Program-made: the position numbers and the translations under genes
The notes under the pieces: generated by a model
The model's input: the letters and a program-made list of their open reading frames with translations, nothing else
What the model was told of the DNA's origin: nothing
Database searches by the model: none
DNA from: Cristatella mucedo
Lineage: Eukaryota > Bryozoa > Phylactolaemata > Cristatellidae
Length of the DNA stretch: 64,000 nt
Direction of reading: 5' to 3'
NCBI GenBank assembly: GCA_009760855.2
Contig: WPIO01000071.1
Coordinates: forward strand, 749,001-813,000
Shown here: piece by piece, positions 11,941 to 24,691 of the stretch
Layout of the letters: every line of letters begins with the position of its first letter
How positions within the stretch are numbered: the first letter of the stretch is position 1

Positions 11941-14900
11941 TCTCCCTCTGTCCCTTTCTCTCTCTCTCTTTCTCTCTCCCTCTTTCTGTGTGTCTCCCTC
12001 TCTGTCTCTCTCTCTTTGTCTCCCTCTCTCTCTCTCTCTCTCTCTTTCTTTCTCTCTCTCTCTCTCCCTCTTTCTCTTCCTCTCTCTCTCTCTGTTTGTC
12101 TCCCTCTCTCTCTCTCTCTTTGTCTCCCTCTCTCTCTCTCTCTTTGTCTCCCTCTTTGCCTCCCTCTCTGTCTTTCTCTTTCTCTCTCTCTATCCTTACC
12201 TGAGTCTTGCCTCTCTTTCTCTTTTTCCGTCACTCTATTGGGCACAAAGCGTTTTCTCACGTTAAATACCTGATTGTTCTTCTATCCCTCGCTCACTTAC
12301 TCTGACTCCTCTCGCATTCTCTATCGCTTTTTCTATTGCTCTTACTGCAGCAAAAACAGTCGCTCCCTCTTTCTTAAAAGTTCCCACTGCTTGCTCTTTC
12401 TGTCGCTCTCTCTCTCCCCCTCTCTCTCTCTCTCTCTATCTTTCTCTCCGCTCTCTCTCTTGAGCTCTCTCTCACTCTCTCTGCTCTCTCACGCGGTCTC
12501 GTGCTATCTCTCTCTCTGCAGTCTCTCGCGCTCTCGTGCCCTCTCTCGCTCTGTCTCTGCCCTCTCTTTCGCTCTCTCTCCATCTCTGCTCACTTATGCT
12601 CTCTCTTGTGCTCTCTCTCTCTCTCTCTCTTCCTCCCTCTTGTCCGCTCTCGGTTCCTTTGCAGCATATGTAGGATGCGTAGAAAAAGATTGAGTTCTCT
12701 GAGGATGTCATATCAACTGTATTACTATTACTATTATTGATATATATTGCTGTCTCTAAATACCCTTCTCTTTCAATCCCTCTCGCTTTCGCTCTCTCGT
12801 ACTTTTTAAACCCTGGAATATCGAAGTAATCACCTCAAACTAAATATTACTTGCAAGATGAACTAGACATTTGAGACGTTAGCCACAACTCTGACCGTTA
12901 GTCGGTCGCGCCCAGGCAACATGGTGCTTCGCCTCGCTTTGCTGGGCTCACACCGCCCGCGTCAAGCCAGCCTGTGGCATTCGCCACCGAGTGTCACCTG
13001 CAAGTACTTCACCTCCAGGTGGAGGGATGGGAACAGCTGAAGTCGCTTCGCTCTGGCCACTCTCGCAAGACGCGCCCGTTGACGTACGAGATCGACGAGT
13101 TATTTCCCTCCGAGAGTTTTTCTAATTCTCCCAACAGCTAAAGACAACCTGTGTCCTGATTGTCTCGCAGTGTCCATTTTACGACCAGATCGGTGAGTTC
13201 GGTGGCTAGCTGCAGGTTCGGCGCTCAATGTCGCGTTATTTATATGGAATAAAACTAGCAAGCCAATAGCATGCCTTCGGCATGAAGTTGCCGCTCAGCC
13301 AGCCTGCTCTCTGCTTGCTGCATTGGCAGTAAGAGGAGTGCGGCTACGGCAGGTTGCTGGCCTTCCCGGAAGTTTGCCGTTAGATTTCCTGGAAGTGGGC
13401 TTTTATAGTTTCTGGAAGTGGGCATCTAGCCTGCTCAAAAGTTGCTCAGCGAACGGCGAGTTCCTTTAAGCGCCCTTCGTCAGTCTGTTCACCTCTTCTG
13501 GTGGCAGCCTGAGTTCAAGGTCGGCGGCAGTACCGTTGGAGAGAGCGATGCGTCTGGAGTGTCTTATTTCATCGGCGGTCCGTCGGCTGGACGCTTCCAG
13601 ATAAGATTCCGCATCGTTTGCCGTGGTGAGAAGTTACTAGAACGCACTTAAGGGCCAGCGTCTCTCTAGCGGACCAAGATGCGGGGTCTGCTGCCGTTTT
13701 ATGCAGAGTCGATGAGTGCCGCCAGGTGGCACACCCATCAATGGTTCACTTTCGAGTCCCTTTCGGGCTGATAGCTAAAGTATGCCCAGATAGCAGCTGC
13801 TACAAAATAAGTTGAGTTATTACCTCTTAAATATGTCTAACGTAGCAAACGGTCGCGACACGACCTAGTATGTCGCATTAGACTTCGCAGCTGCAAGCCG
13901 CGTGGCCCCTTCTGGCAGCCGTGCCAGTTGTCATAGATTGGCACTGTATGGCGGCTAGCTGAGATTGCGGCCAGCTGAGATGGTGGTTAGCTGTGATGGC
14001 GGCTAGCTGACATGGCGGCTAGCTGACATTGCGGCCAGTTGAGATGTCTGCTAGCTGTGATGGCGGCTAGCTGTGATGGCGGCTAGCTGAGATGGCGGCT
14101 AGCAGGGCATGGCGGCTAGCTGAGACTTTCACCCTCGTGGCTTCTCAGTGCGGATCGCTACCTGTCTAATACCTATTACGTTTATAAAAGCCAATCAGAT
14201 CCGGTCAATGACACAGCGGGTATACAATTTTTCAATGGATTCGGCAATGTTTTCGACGGAATACATCTTTTCCTGACCATAATTAAGAACTGACGGCGTA
14301 CACGTGGGTCGTGTAGTGATAACATCGACCCGCCGGCGGTCGTCTACACCTGAGCCAAGGTTAAGGTTAAGCCATCGGAACTCATCTTCCCGCCGGCGGT
14401 TGCTGAGTCTATACACAGCTTGTACGCAACGTGGAGCGTACTTCAAGGGCTGAAATATCCGCGATGCCAAGTCCATGTCGAGGCCGCGGAGGGCGGTCCG
14501 CCGCCGTGAGCCATGATGGCACGCTAGGCTAAGGCGGCAGTTTCTCAGACGATATAATGGGTGGTTCTTAATCGCCATTGCAAGCGGTGATAGCTATAAA
14601 GGCTCTTCTGTCGCTATACAAAAAAGGCTGTTTAATCAGCTAATGTAGCAGTTATCGGTGCATGAGCTAAAAAAAAAAAATATATATATATATGAACATA
14701 TATATATATATATATATGTTCATATAAGATACACATTACGTATATTATATATATATATATGATATATATATATACGTATAAGATATATATATATATATAC
14801 ATAGAAGATATATAATAAATATAAACATATATATATAAGATATTTATATATATTATATATGTATACGATCGATATTTTAGTTAGCCTAGTTTGCCTTAGC

Positions 14901-15047
14901 CCGCCAGCTCACAAGGAAGGAGATTCATTCACTTTCTATGACCTCGCGATAGCCAATGAGCGTTCTTCTAGGCTAGTTAAGCGTCACAGATGAACCTCCT
15001 CAGCCCAGCTGTGCCACTGCGTGAGCTCGCCTCTTACTGCCGCTATG

Positions 15048-15121
<74 letters not shown>

Positions 15122-18100
15122 CTCTCTCTTCTTTCTCTCTCTCTCTCTCTCTCTCTACGTGTGTCTCTCTCATTGTATCTCCATGTATCTTTCTATTTCT
15201 TTGTGTCATTGTAATGTAATGTATCTCCACCTGTCACTCCACAAGCACCATAAAGACTATGAGGGTGTTATGCGGGAGAGTTTTGTATCGCCCACTCATG
15301 GCCTAAGCGGCATTCGGTACCTATTTGGTAGTCAACAGACTTCATCTGATGCAGCAAAGACAAAGTTGGAAGGGTACCAGAGTCAGGAGAGCAGTTGAGG
15401 TAGCGAGTAACGCAGAAGTGGTAGCTCAGGACCACTAAAACATTTGAGCCATAGTCGGCAGCAGGAAATTGGTTTTCGTTGCGTAAGAATCGTAGAAGCG
15501 AGTTCCAAAGTCTAGGACCTGCAGAGCTAAAGCTACTGTCACCAATGATCAATTTTTCTCTCACACTGTCTCTCCCTGCCTCTCTAATCTCTATTCCTCA
15601 ACCTTCGTCTCTCTGCCTTCCCCACACCTTACCCACTGGGTCAGTTTCACTTTCTATTTCACTGTACGTTTCTATGAGGCCGCAGTGTAATAACCTGAGT
15701 GCCTCAGTGTTTTCTCTCGCCTTCAATTATGTCTGTGTTTACGACGGAACCTGAGCGATGGAAAGGTGAGAGGAGGCTGCATTGACCGATCTTTTTCGAG
15801 CAGCTCTTAAATAAAGGAGTCGAAGGTTCCACTCACAGCCGTCAAAAACATTCTCTGCGGCCGAAAACCTAAAGGACAAAAATCCGGTGCGTAACTGACG
15901 TTCGGCCCTTAATAGTTCGTAATAGGAACTAAACTTGACGCACCTCGATGAGCGACTAGCTTGCAGCATTTGATTCCGCGTCACTTTTCCGAGAATAGTG
16001 ACTAGGCTGCCGAAATGAACGTAAAAGCTTGCGGTAAAAGAACGTTTCCCTTCTTAGGACGGACTTTGTATGTGGAGATAAAATATGATAGTAGCAGAGC
16101 AGAGTCGGGCCCACTGCACTGCACCGGCTCTCCTACGTCCGAGCTGCGAGCTAGAATAAAAAGCGCCAAACAAGTCTCCTCGTGGTTCAAGGATAAAGTG
16201 GCTGCCGCCAATGCGACGATAAGCTTCAATGAAAGTTTTTGAATTTTGAGTTAACACATCTAATTGAGATAGGTTTTAGTTTGCTGTTCAATATTCCAGT
16301 AGACGCGGTGATTCCAGCGTCAGCGGGAAGCAGTCAGACTCAATCGGACTCAGTCAGATTCAGTCAGACTCGGTAGGACTTTCTGTCTGAAAGTCTGACT
16401 GAGTGGGACTGAGTCGCGTACTGCTAAGCAGGCCCACGACCACGACCTCGAGTTACGGTCCTAGTCAAGTCTTTTACCGGGGTAAAGAGCCGTGTCATCG
16501 CAGTGCCGTGCCACGATACGTCACCGCTCGCTGTTTCGGCAGCTTTTATAAGCGCAGCAGACCGCGGCTGACACTTACCGGAACAGCGAGTTACCGGCTG
16601 GGCGTCGTTCCCCGATGGGCACCAGCAGGCGCAGTCCAGTCCGACGAAGCCCTCTCCTGGGCACTGCTTTTCCGGACACTTGCTTTTCGCTGCGAAATAT
16701 ATGAATTAATGACGACTAAATTGCAGCAGGAGGCCCACAACAGCTACGCAGAAAGTGACGTCGGAGTAATCGGCGTCTATTTTGTCAAAGAAAGATGCTA
16801 ACTAGTTACAAGAGAGACGGCAAGTGCGAGGTTCGTTAAGCGAGATTTTCCTCGATCTCCATCTTTTGAGCACTCGCTCCGCATCGCTCTATGTATCTAT
16901 ATATTCGTTATCAACAGAACCAAGGTCTCTACGGCAATTGTGTTAAGAAAATATTTTCCAGGAACTACTGTCTCTCTCTCTCTCTCTCTCTCTCCATCTC
17001 TCCGCAGATTTGCAAGTAGTGCCACGCGATGTGATCCGACGCAAGTGGGCTGTGGCTAACCTGCGCATTCGTACATCTTGTTGACACGCTTTATGTCTCT
17101 GAAGCTGAGGCCTCCGCGTCGGCCGATGCGCTTCTGGAACGCCGGATCTTTCGTCAGAATCGTCGGTTGCCCGTTAGAGAGATACTGCAAAGAACGACTG
17201 GCAGGCGTGAGTGGAGCGCTCGCGGAATGCCGCAGCGACGCACCGCGATCGCGACCGAAGTCAGCCCGCCGAGGTAACAGCCAGCCAACAGTCGCCCGCT
17301 CGAGGAACGCCGACGCGGCGCCAAAGTCCGAGGCCGCCGCCGCGAGCCTCCTGAGCGGCGGCTTCGGGGGACGCGCGACGCTATGCAGCTTCGAACTCAC
17401 GTATGTGCCGTAGTGCATGACGCTCAGGTAGTCGTACGGAACGCCGAATGTGTCCACCGCGTCTTCGGTGTGCTTATCGAAATTTTTTAGTCCGTTTGGC
17501 TCGATGTTTTCCTTCACGATCTGGACGAAGTCGTCGCGATCGGGTCGGCTCTGCTCGTGGATGAAGCCGAGGGCGTGTCCGAGCTCGTGCACGATGAAGC
17601 TTTTCTGACAGGTGACAGGAAGCGGAAGCGTGCCGTAAAGCTAGCGGGCCCGCAAGGGCGGGGGGGGGGAGGGCGTTCAATAGCAAAAGCCTAATCGCAA
17701 GTTTGTCCTCCTGCGACTGCCCGCTGTTACTTCCGACCGCCGAACAATCGCGATGCGAGGTCGAACTCGGACGGTCAGTGAAGCAGCAGGCGGTCGCACG
17801 ATCGCTGCTGAGTAAACGGCCGACGCGCTCGCTGGCTTACATTTCTGCACTGGCCGGGCAGCAACAATTCCTGCGGGCCACCCTGTCGACCGACGTGGGA
17901 CGCGCAACGGTCTCCGTCCACGACGCTTAGATAGTCGGCGTCGGACGCTGTCGCCTGGCGGAATCGGACGCACGAGTAATTGCGAAACTCATTCAGCGCT
18001 TCCTGGAACTGCTGGTGTTCTCGGTCGGCTACAGACGGCGATTAGTATTCAGCCATAAACAGTGAGCAGGTCGACCTTATTACCAGTGCTGTCAGCTTCG

Positions 18101-21100
18101 AAGCCGCGGCGCCGTGCAGCCAACGGCTGTTAGACACGTGACTGCTTACACCAGGAAGTCGTTAAATGGTAGGGAACGACGGCGTTCACCCATCGGAAGC
18201 CTTGAACCCGATCGGCTTTCCTTCTGTGACGTCTAGTCGGCTTCGCTCTTTCTCTAAACCGCAGACCGAGGTGAAGCAGGCGCGAGGTGGCGAGGCCTCC
18301 TCGCAGCAGAGAGGCACGCTTACCATTCAGTGTGCGTTCAAGCGGACGAAAACTTAAGACCTCTCTCAGTGCTACGCAAGCAGCTTAGCATTGCTATCGT
18401 TATTATTGTTACCTCATTATTGACTTCCATGTGTCCGTCTTAAAGAGCATGTCCAGCTCGACGCGAACCACGTTCGCATTCTTCGTTAGCCGTAGAATCT
18501 TCGCTGCAACAATTGAAGGACTCGCTGCGAGGGCCGACATTTTGTTGCCCGACATTTTATGCTCGGCGCGAAAAGGGCAAGCAGCAAATAATAATTGTGC
18601 TACCTTAATTTCAAACAATTCCATTAATAACACCATTAATAAATAACAACAGTAATAATAATTAGTAATATCAATATTAATAATTAATCACTTTTAATTA
18701 TTAATGATTAATGGTTATATAGTTAAGCTCCGTGTGCGTTCCACAAAGGTATATTTACAATATAGTTAATTCAACATCCTCAGTTGTGTAGTGGCAGCCG
18801 AATAGTACCAGCTAACGCCATCGCTTGCAGTGCAAATAAGTGTTGCCCTCAGCCGGACTCGAACCCACGACCCGGTTCGTGAACGACGAGCACCTTACCT
18901 CCTGGGCGAAGACCATTGGGTCGTCTGAATGCAAAACATTTTAGCAATTACTAGCGCAACATCAACGCAGTCAGATAATCTATGCTGCTAATCTGCCATC
19001 GCTAGCTTTTCCTATAAGTCGCCGAATCTCCGGATAAAATCAAGTGCCGGTCCAATAAAAAACGACGGTGCCGAACTTCACCCTTTGAACTTGACCAATA
19101 GTTGATTCAGCCTCTGATCTCCGTCCGATTGAGTTATGATCCAGGTCGTGCTCTCAAGTCCTCAAGGCAATTTCCAGCTGCAAGCATTGGGCGATTGCCA
19201 CCACGCCTCCTAAGTCGCCATGTAAAACACGAGGATGCGGATTCAGCAATATATAAGCTGATTTACTTTTAATTTTGCTTCGCCTCGTCAATCGATTTGC
19301 GAATTCAACATAGCAGCGTGCCCCGAGAATGACCGGGTGAGATCGCTCATCACTTCAGCACATGGATACTCATCAGGCAACGATGATGGCTGCAGAGTGC
19401 CGCTGTCACCAGATTGTACTCGCCGCTACCGTGCGAGACAGCGAACGAATTGGGCGCAGCGATGGTTTGTTTACCTGAAAACGCTTGTCGCGTGATCTCC
19501 AACGCTTGCCATTAAGAGCACGTTCCACGACGACGTGCCGCCATCTTGCAACACTAGTTCGCTTGACAGCTGACGGCATTATTAGTAGGCCCGCCCTACT
19601 GTCCTTAGACGTGCTTTTGGATGCTGCTATAGACGCAGCGATCGGTCGCTTACAGCTGATGCAAAACTCGGCAGCTAGGCTTGTCTGTCGTGAGCGTCGC
19701 TCGCCGACCTGCACTGGCTACCAGTCAAGCAATGCATCGACTTTGAGGTTGTGTCGCTAAATGTTAAGGTCCGTCCATTCTTTGGCTCCAGCCTACCCAT
19801 CCTATCTACTGCACTACCAGGCTAACCATAATGCCATCCACTCTCTGGATGTAACTGTTTACATATAACTGTTAAAAAACCTCAAATCCTTTGGAGAACT
19901 TGCCATTAGTTCGGATGCACCCAAAGCTGGAACTCACTCCCGACTTCCTTCAAGACATTTGCTGGACTTCATCAGTTTAAAACGAAACTAAAAACGCTCC
20001 CGTGTATGACAACATTTAGTTGGTCCCTGTGATTCGTGCTTTATGTGCTAATGCGTGCTAACGTTGTTGCATACTACCACTAACGTCACTCCTAACCATG
20101 TCATTCTCGTTGCTTATTGAGCATGCTACCACTAACTATCCAATCGTTTTTCCTTTGCAGAAAAATCGAAGCTCCTTGAAAGAGATGAACTTCTCTGAGG
20201 GCGCATTATAAAGTGTGTAGTTATTAATATTAATAATATTATGAGTTCACCGGTGGGTTTCTGCTACTTCTGCCCTTCGTACGATGACGTAATAAATGTT
20301 TGGTGTGAAAAGTTTGGACACTGCGTTTTTGGCAAATGCCAAATTCTAGAATGTTCTCCAGGAAGACCTCTGTTAAGGCACACCAAGGCCAACCTCAAGG
20401 ACGCCAAGCTGCTTGAACTGAGCTCACATACGGTTCGAGCAGATTCGCGAGAGACCGACATAAGCAATCAGCGCTACGAAAAAATTTGCGTAGCGTCTGC
20501 TCGCTGTGAACTCTGCCCGCTGTAACGTCTTGTCTTCAGAGGTCCCGTGCCTCATTTGTTGCGCGAGCACGGCAGCACAGGCAGCAGACGTCCTCTGCGC
20601 CTCGCTGAGCGATCGAGCGGACGCTGCGGGTGGGAATGGGGCGGAATCCCAATCAAACAATCAATTTTGGCCGGCAGTAGTCTGCTGCATCCGTCGGCAG
20701 CTTGGGCGGGCGCAGCAGTCGCGTCCGCGCGTGCCTGCAGCCGGCCGCGCCATCTAGCGAAACTCACGTGACTCTGACGATCCCATTATCGCCTGATCAA
20801 TCGTCATTTCTTTACCATTTAAGACCGTTGCGTCCGTCGTGCAATGCAAAGTCTGAGTACAAGAAAGAAAAGAAAAGTAACTAACCTCTCAAGCGGCTTT
20901 CGAACTGCGTGAGATGTTTCGAACTCAGAGCCGTCTGTGATAACGCGATGCGGAGCCGAGGTGTCATCAGCTTGCAGTCGATGGCGACGTTGGATTCAAC
21001 CGTCGGTTGACAGACGTCCCGAATCGACTAGACTAATAACGCTATGGCGGCTACGGGACGTCGCTGCCTATCTAGCCCGGAGCTTTCTCTGAATGTGCAC

Positions 21101-21628
21101 TTATTGCTGGCGCACTGAGCCTAGTAGTGCATCACGTGGCCGCGTCAGTGCTCCGTTAGTAGATATCCCGCCGACGTGACGCACGTTGGGTCTGGCAGGT
21201 GCAAAAGTCCGATCTACGGCTACAGATTTTGACGCGGCGTCAGCAGTGGTGCGGTTCCCGAACTACGTCTTTATCGTTCTATTCTCTATTAACAAAAACA
21301 AAATTAATTCTCTTTCCTACAAAAACATTTATTCTCTATTCTCAAACAACATTCAACTTGCTCGCGAATCGGACACCTCCGGGTTGACATAGCAAGGAAG
21401 CTGCATTGCGACGGTCCCCGGAGCATTAGACGTTCGGTCTGCGAGGCCCCGAAAATTCGTTAGCGATAAGGCGTTTCCTGCTAGCGCGTGCCGTTAGGGA
21501 GAGCGACGGCGCGAAGGCGAGGCAGCAGCGGCGGCGGCGCCTCGGCGCCAGCGAGCGGAGACGCAGCGAGGCGATGGCGAACTGACCAACAGGAAGACGA
21601 TGGATGCCAGCATAGCAACGTGCATCAT
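11060..21628 (-). CDS. AST-2, secreted astacin metalloprotease with Cys-rich module and two ShK domains, complete gene model
   Basis: Exons: 21628-21587, 20852-20768, 18503-18413, 18253-18150, 18028-17841, 17604-17401, 17184-17061, 16689-16579, 11835-11521, 11259-11060. They join to 1464 nt (487 residues and a TGA at 11062-11060), with every phase consistent. Signal peptide: exons 1-2. Prodomain: exons 2-4, with a basic RRHRRK site. Astacin domain: zinc motif HELGHALGFIHEQSR, Met-turn SVMHY, four cysteines. Exon 8 ends in the CxCWC module. Exon 9 has a Thr/Pro/Gln-rich linker and a six-Cys ShK domain (from PCRDKNARC to CRSC). Exon 10 has a second ShK (from RCQDTETHC to CGVC) and an Ala-rich tail. 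ShK modules occur in astacins and in ion-channel toxins; here one is a C-terminal domain of a protease. Intron 8 is about 4.7 kb, filled with repeats. The link between exons 8 and 9 rests on phase and on the homologous order in AST-4 and AST-6, so it is inferred. Confidence 0.82.
11259..11332 (-). repeat. 62-bp tandem duplication of the exon-10 splice acceptor and ShK start
   Basis: The minus strand carries two near copies of a unit that begins CGCTGCAG|CTCGCTGC and runs on through the first two ShK cysteines and a TATTGGCG motif. The acceptors lie 62 bases apart, giving exon starts at 11321 and 11259. Only the downstream one (11259) keeps the ShK reading frame from exon 9; 62 is not a multiple of three. 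Confidence 0.8.
11868..12200. repeat. TC (GA) microsatellite beside the AST-2 ShK exon
   Basis: A pure TC run of about 70 bases (11868-11937), then imperfect TC/TTTG/CCC arrays to 12200. It lies about 30 bases upstream of the exon-9 acceptor in the transcript sense. Similar tracts are at 42048-42105 and 60946-61021. Confidence 0.95.
12405..12640. repeat. Imperfect TC microsatellite
   Basis: CTCTCT runs interrupted by gctctctc variants; low complexity, with no coding value on either strand. 12740-13260 after it holds nothing I recognise. Confidence 0.9.
12650..12740 (+). mobile_element. LINE 3' end remnant
   Basis: Only the last bases of the second L2-type family remain (gattgagttctctgagg and an ATT tail), next to an imperfect TC array. 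Confidence 0.6.
13260..14140. repeat. Minisatellite block D1
   Basis: Matches 44775-45712. Includes two to three copies of a 23-base unit (ggaagtgggctgctagattt type) near 13365-13430 and about eleven copies of the 16-base unit ggcggctagctgagat at 13945-14125. 14150-14570 is unassigned. Confidence 0.85.
14570..14660 (+). mobile_element. SINE body fragment, plus strand in window orientation
   Basis: The stretch from tgcaagcggtgatagc to tttaatcagc matches the non-tRNA body of the SINEs at 43160 and 62047. The tRNA head is missing. Confidence 0.5.
14675..14870. repeat. AT-rich TA microsatellite cluster
   Basis: Several TA runs separated by gaacat, cgta and agaag spacers. Confidence 0.9.
15048..15156. 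repeat. TC microsatellite
   Basis: TC runs of about 105 bases with two TT slips. Confidence 0.95.
15235..15560 (-). mobile_element. LINE 3' fragment
   Basis: The minus strand encodes the C-terminal reverse-transcriptase motif FSSAGPRLWNSL and the end of the 45859-type element. It lies directly after a TC tract. Confidence 0.7.
16325..16420. repeat. Copy of the CAGTCAGACT palindrome (intron 8 of AST-2)
   Basis: Same structure and position as at 1755-1850, about 160 bases downstream of exon 8. It is carried by the segmental duplication. Confidence 0.6.
18757..18917 (-). mobile_element. tRNA-derived SINE (duplicate copy upstream of AST-2 exon 3)
   Basis: Same insertion as 4186-4345, carried by the segmental duplication. 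The B box GGTTCGAGTCC is intact. Confidence 0.65.
19612..20235 (+). mobile_element. Degenerate LINE fragment in intron 2 of AST-2
   Basis: Duplicate of 5040-5655. Confidence 0.65.
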
Positions 21629-21711
21629 TTGTTCAACGCTTCCGCTGCCGTTTTCTCTGCCGATGATGGTCAAGAACCACTGCATCCGTTCGCTCAAGCA
21701 GCCCTACGGAC

Positions 21712-21720
21712 TGTATTTAA
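21712..21720 (-). promoter_or_regulatory. TATA-like element of AST-2
   Basis: The minus strand reads TTAAATACA, 86 bases upstream of the ATG at 21628. It lies in the AST-1/AST-2 duplicated segment. Confidence 0.5.
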
Positions 21721-22163
21721 CAGCGGATGACATTACGACTGATTCAGCTCAGACGAATGATGATTGGACGGAATCGTTTAGACCGAAGTGCCACGCTTTG
21801 ACAAAGCGGCTTGCGGTAGCCAACAGACTTCGCCTTACGCAACGCAGAAAAAGTTAGAAGCGTAGCTGAGTCAGCAGGGCAGACGAGGAAGTGAGTGACA
21901 TGAAAATCTCAGCGAAAGTAACGACTGGAAAGAATTGCTACAGTCAGCAGCAGGAGAGTAGATGCTGTCGTGTAATAATTTTTTAAGATGCGATTACCAC
22001 TGTCAGCGACCTGCACAGCAAAATCTCCTGTCTCCAATGGTTTTTGAGCATAGCTTAATGGTATGCATCTCTGTACGTAATAATGCAAAACGATAACACA
22101 CTAACAGGGTTTTATGCAGGAGCCTTTTATGCAGGAGTCTATTACGTATGTATTATTAAATAC

Positions 22164-22223
<60 letters not shown>
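22164..22223. repeat. TA microsatellite at the end of the AST-2 segment
   Basis: About 58 bases of TA next to the right breakpoint of the duplication. Confidence 0.95.
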
Positions 22224-22226
<3 letters not shown>

Positions 22227-22237
22227 CTCATATGATT

Positions 22238-22845
22238 AATACGTCGTGTGCTTATGCTTGCTGACACTGTCCATGCTGCCACTAACCATATTTGCATGCC
22301 GACCTTGTGCATGTCACCTCTAACCATGTTACTCTCGTTGCTCATAGAGCATGCTACCGCTAACCATTAACTTTAAATAAACTTTAAATAAATTATTAAC
22401 TTTAAATAAATTATTAACTTTAAATAAATTATTAACTTTAAATAAATTATTAAGCCGATCGCCGATCCGCTTCAAACGTTTCTATCCTCTCGTGCTCGCG
22501 TCTCGTCCTCTAACAAGAATAAATAAACTATTCCACTTGTTAGCTACCGTATGCGTATAAAAGCCATTTAGACTCTAAGTGGGCTGTAGAAAACGCTTCA
22601 GCGTATAACCCAATTTGCGTTTGTGCTGCTGTAGACGGAGACGCATAGAATTAAGTTACGCTAAAACAGCTGTCGTGCCAAGAGACTTTACTTTGCATGT
22701 TGGTTAGAGTGGTACTCACCTCTTTATTACACGAAGGCACCTACTCTTTTCTGTGCAGCAAATATAAAGCGCCTAGAAAGAGATTGAGTTCTCTGATGAT
22801 GCTTTATAGAGCGTATTAATATTATTTATTATTATTATTATTACT
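22238..22845 (+). mobile_element. LINE 3' fragment broken by an 18-bp tandem repeat
   Basis: Typical 3' untranslated sequence (catgctgccactaacc) at the left and the family end with an ATT tail near 22755-22845. A ctttaaataaattattaa repeat (about four copies, 22365-22455) and about 300 bases of unrelated sequence interrupt it. Confidence 0.6.
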
Positions 22846-22961
22846 CTTGTGCTGGTGATTGTGGTAATTCTTTCCAGTCGTGACTTCCGCTAAGACTTTC
22901 ATGTCGCTCACTTCCTTTTATGCCCTGCTGACTCAGCTATGCGCTATATATATATATATAC

Positions 22962-23067
<106 letters not shown>

Positions 23068-23079
23068 ATCTTCAGAGGC

Positions 23080-23640
23080 ACATTAAATTTGCTGCAAATG
23101 GAAGCGCGATCGAATGGTTAGCATTAGCCTGCTCAATGAGCAACGAGAGTAACATGGTTAGAGATGATATGCACATGTTCGGCATGCAAGTGTGGTTAGT
23201 GGCAGCATGCACAGTGTCAGCAAGAATTAGCACACGACGGATGAGTCGTATGGACCTACTAAATGCTGCGATAAATACATGCCTGATTAGTTTCTTTTTA
23301 AATGTGGTCAAGTCAGGGGATGTAGTGACGCAAGTCGGAAATGAGTTTTAGACTCCTGGATCGTACGAACTAAAGGCGTGGTCTCCATGGGATTTGAGAT
23401 CCGTCGAGGTACAGGTAAACAATTAGATTCCGGAAACCGGGTGGAACGATGCTTGGCCTGGTGGGACTGTAGATCTGATACGTGATAGGCTGGGGCTAAA
23501 GAATGAAAGGACCTAAAAGCGAGTGCAAAGGAGCCAGGCTTTTGCAGTTCAGCTTGTGGGTTGGAGTAGGAACTTTACTCTGAACGAACTGTACCCGTTG
23601 ATGAAATGAGAGTCACGCAGCTACTTAAGCAAATAGGACC
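23080..23640 (-). mobile_element. LINE 3' fragment
   Basis: Complement of the second family's 3' region, from tttgctgcaaatgg to the region encoding the reverse transcriptase end, degenerate. It starts right after a GT array. Confidence 0.6.
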
Positions 23641-23729
23641 GGAGAGTGTTTCCAGACTCTTTGACCACTAACAACCTCTACTATTATTAATTAAAATATC
23701 CCGAATTACTTTCAAAACAGCCTATTAAC

Positions 23730-24140
23730 TATAACTCTGAATTTTATGGCCGGACCAAGCCGATAGAGCCCGCGGTGGAAGCAACGTCTTGAGCTTAGCA
23801 TTTTTTTTTATAAATTTGAAGTCGGCTATCTGTTGGAACGAGAGAGTCAGAAGTGAGCTCCAGGCTTCAGGAGCTTGCTAGCTAAAGGCCCTATCTCGAA
23901 GGATTTGTGCTTCAACGTTAGAGGCAGATGAAAAAGGCGGCTTGAGAGCGAAGGACTGGCGGTACGATTGCAAGACCCGGATTAGGAAGTGTTTCCGGTT
24001 GGCCGGAATGAGAGCTTATGCAAGTACCAGCAATTGATTCGAGATTCCTTGAAGTCGTTTGGCTGCTCAGAAAGAAACTTTACGTCACTAGGCTCGACCC
24101 GTTCCGCAGCAAGCGTGCTTCCTCCGACCTTCCGCTTGAC
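23730..24140 (-). mobile_element. Degenerate LINE-like repeat
   Basis: Shares ordered blocks with 39240-39740 and 57980-58440, such as acgtcactaggctcga and gcgtgcttcc. The minus strand carries a weak match to a reverse-transcriptase C-terminal segment. 24140-24600 is GC-rich and not identified. Confidence 0.45.
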
Positions 24141-24606
24141 CTCCCGTCGGCCTTGACCACCTTTCGGCGATGCGGCGTCACGCCGCCCTCCGGCAGCAGC
24201 ATCGGCCGGCTGTGGCTCAGCACGTGGCAAGTGGTCACTGCCTCCGTGAGGCATAGGCGGCAGCCTTGGAGTAGGCTCGACTCCACGGCAGCCCGACCAG
24301 GCGCACGTGGTAGGCAAAGCCCCTGGCCCAAGACAGCAGGCCGAGACCCGTGCTCTGGAAATGGCGGCTAGGGGACCGCGAACCTTGGTCCTTGGCAGCT
24401 GCTGATCCTGCCCTGTGCGGGCAGAATCCGGCCTCCAACTAGCCGGGCGAACTGCAGCAACTTGGATCTGACGACGTGCGGCACGAACGAGTGCTCCATT
24501 TCGTCGGGCTCAGCTGACGCTGCCGCTGACGTCAGAGCCAGCCAGCGGAGAGGCCGCAGGAGAGCCGCTTCAGGCGGACGTTGCGGATCTGGACGCACCC
24601 CATAAT

Positions 24607-24691
24607 GCATTGCTGCGTTGCTGCGTTGCTGCGTTGCTGCGTTGCTGCGTTGCTGCGTTGCTGCGTTGCTGCGTTGCTGCGTTGCTGCGTT
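24607..24691. repeat. GCTGCGTT tandem array, left part
   Basis: About ten perfect copies of the 8-base unit. Confidence 0.95.

Larger units (their letters stand above)
15701..22150. repeat. Segmental duplication, copy 2 (AST-2 segment)
   Basis: Partner of 1130-7580. Small differences include one codon less in exon 7 and a longer TC tract at 16970-16995. Confidence 0.85.

Noticed and set aside
11723-12265. Long Ser/Leu-rich and Arg/Glu-rich reading frames in TC arrays
   Set aside because: They are translations of TC microsatellites, open on both strands, with no other coding evidence.
14195-14578. 127-residue minus-strand frame
   Set aside because: No motif, no duplicate copy to test constraint, and repeats on both sides.
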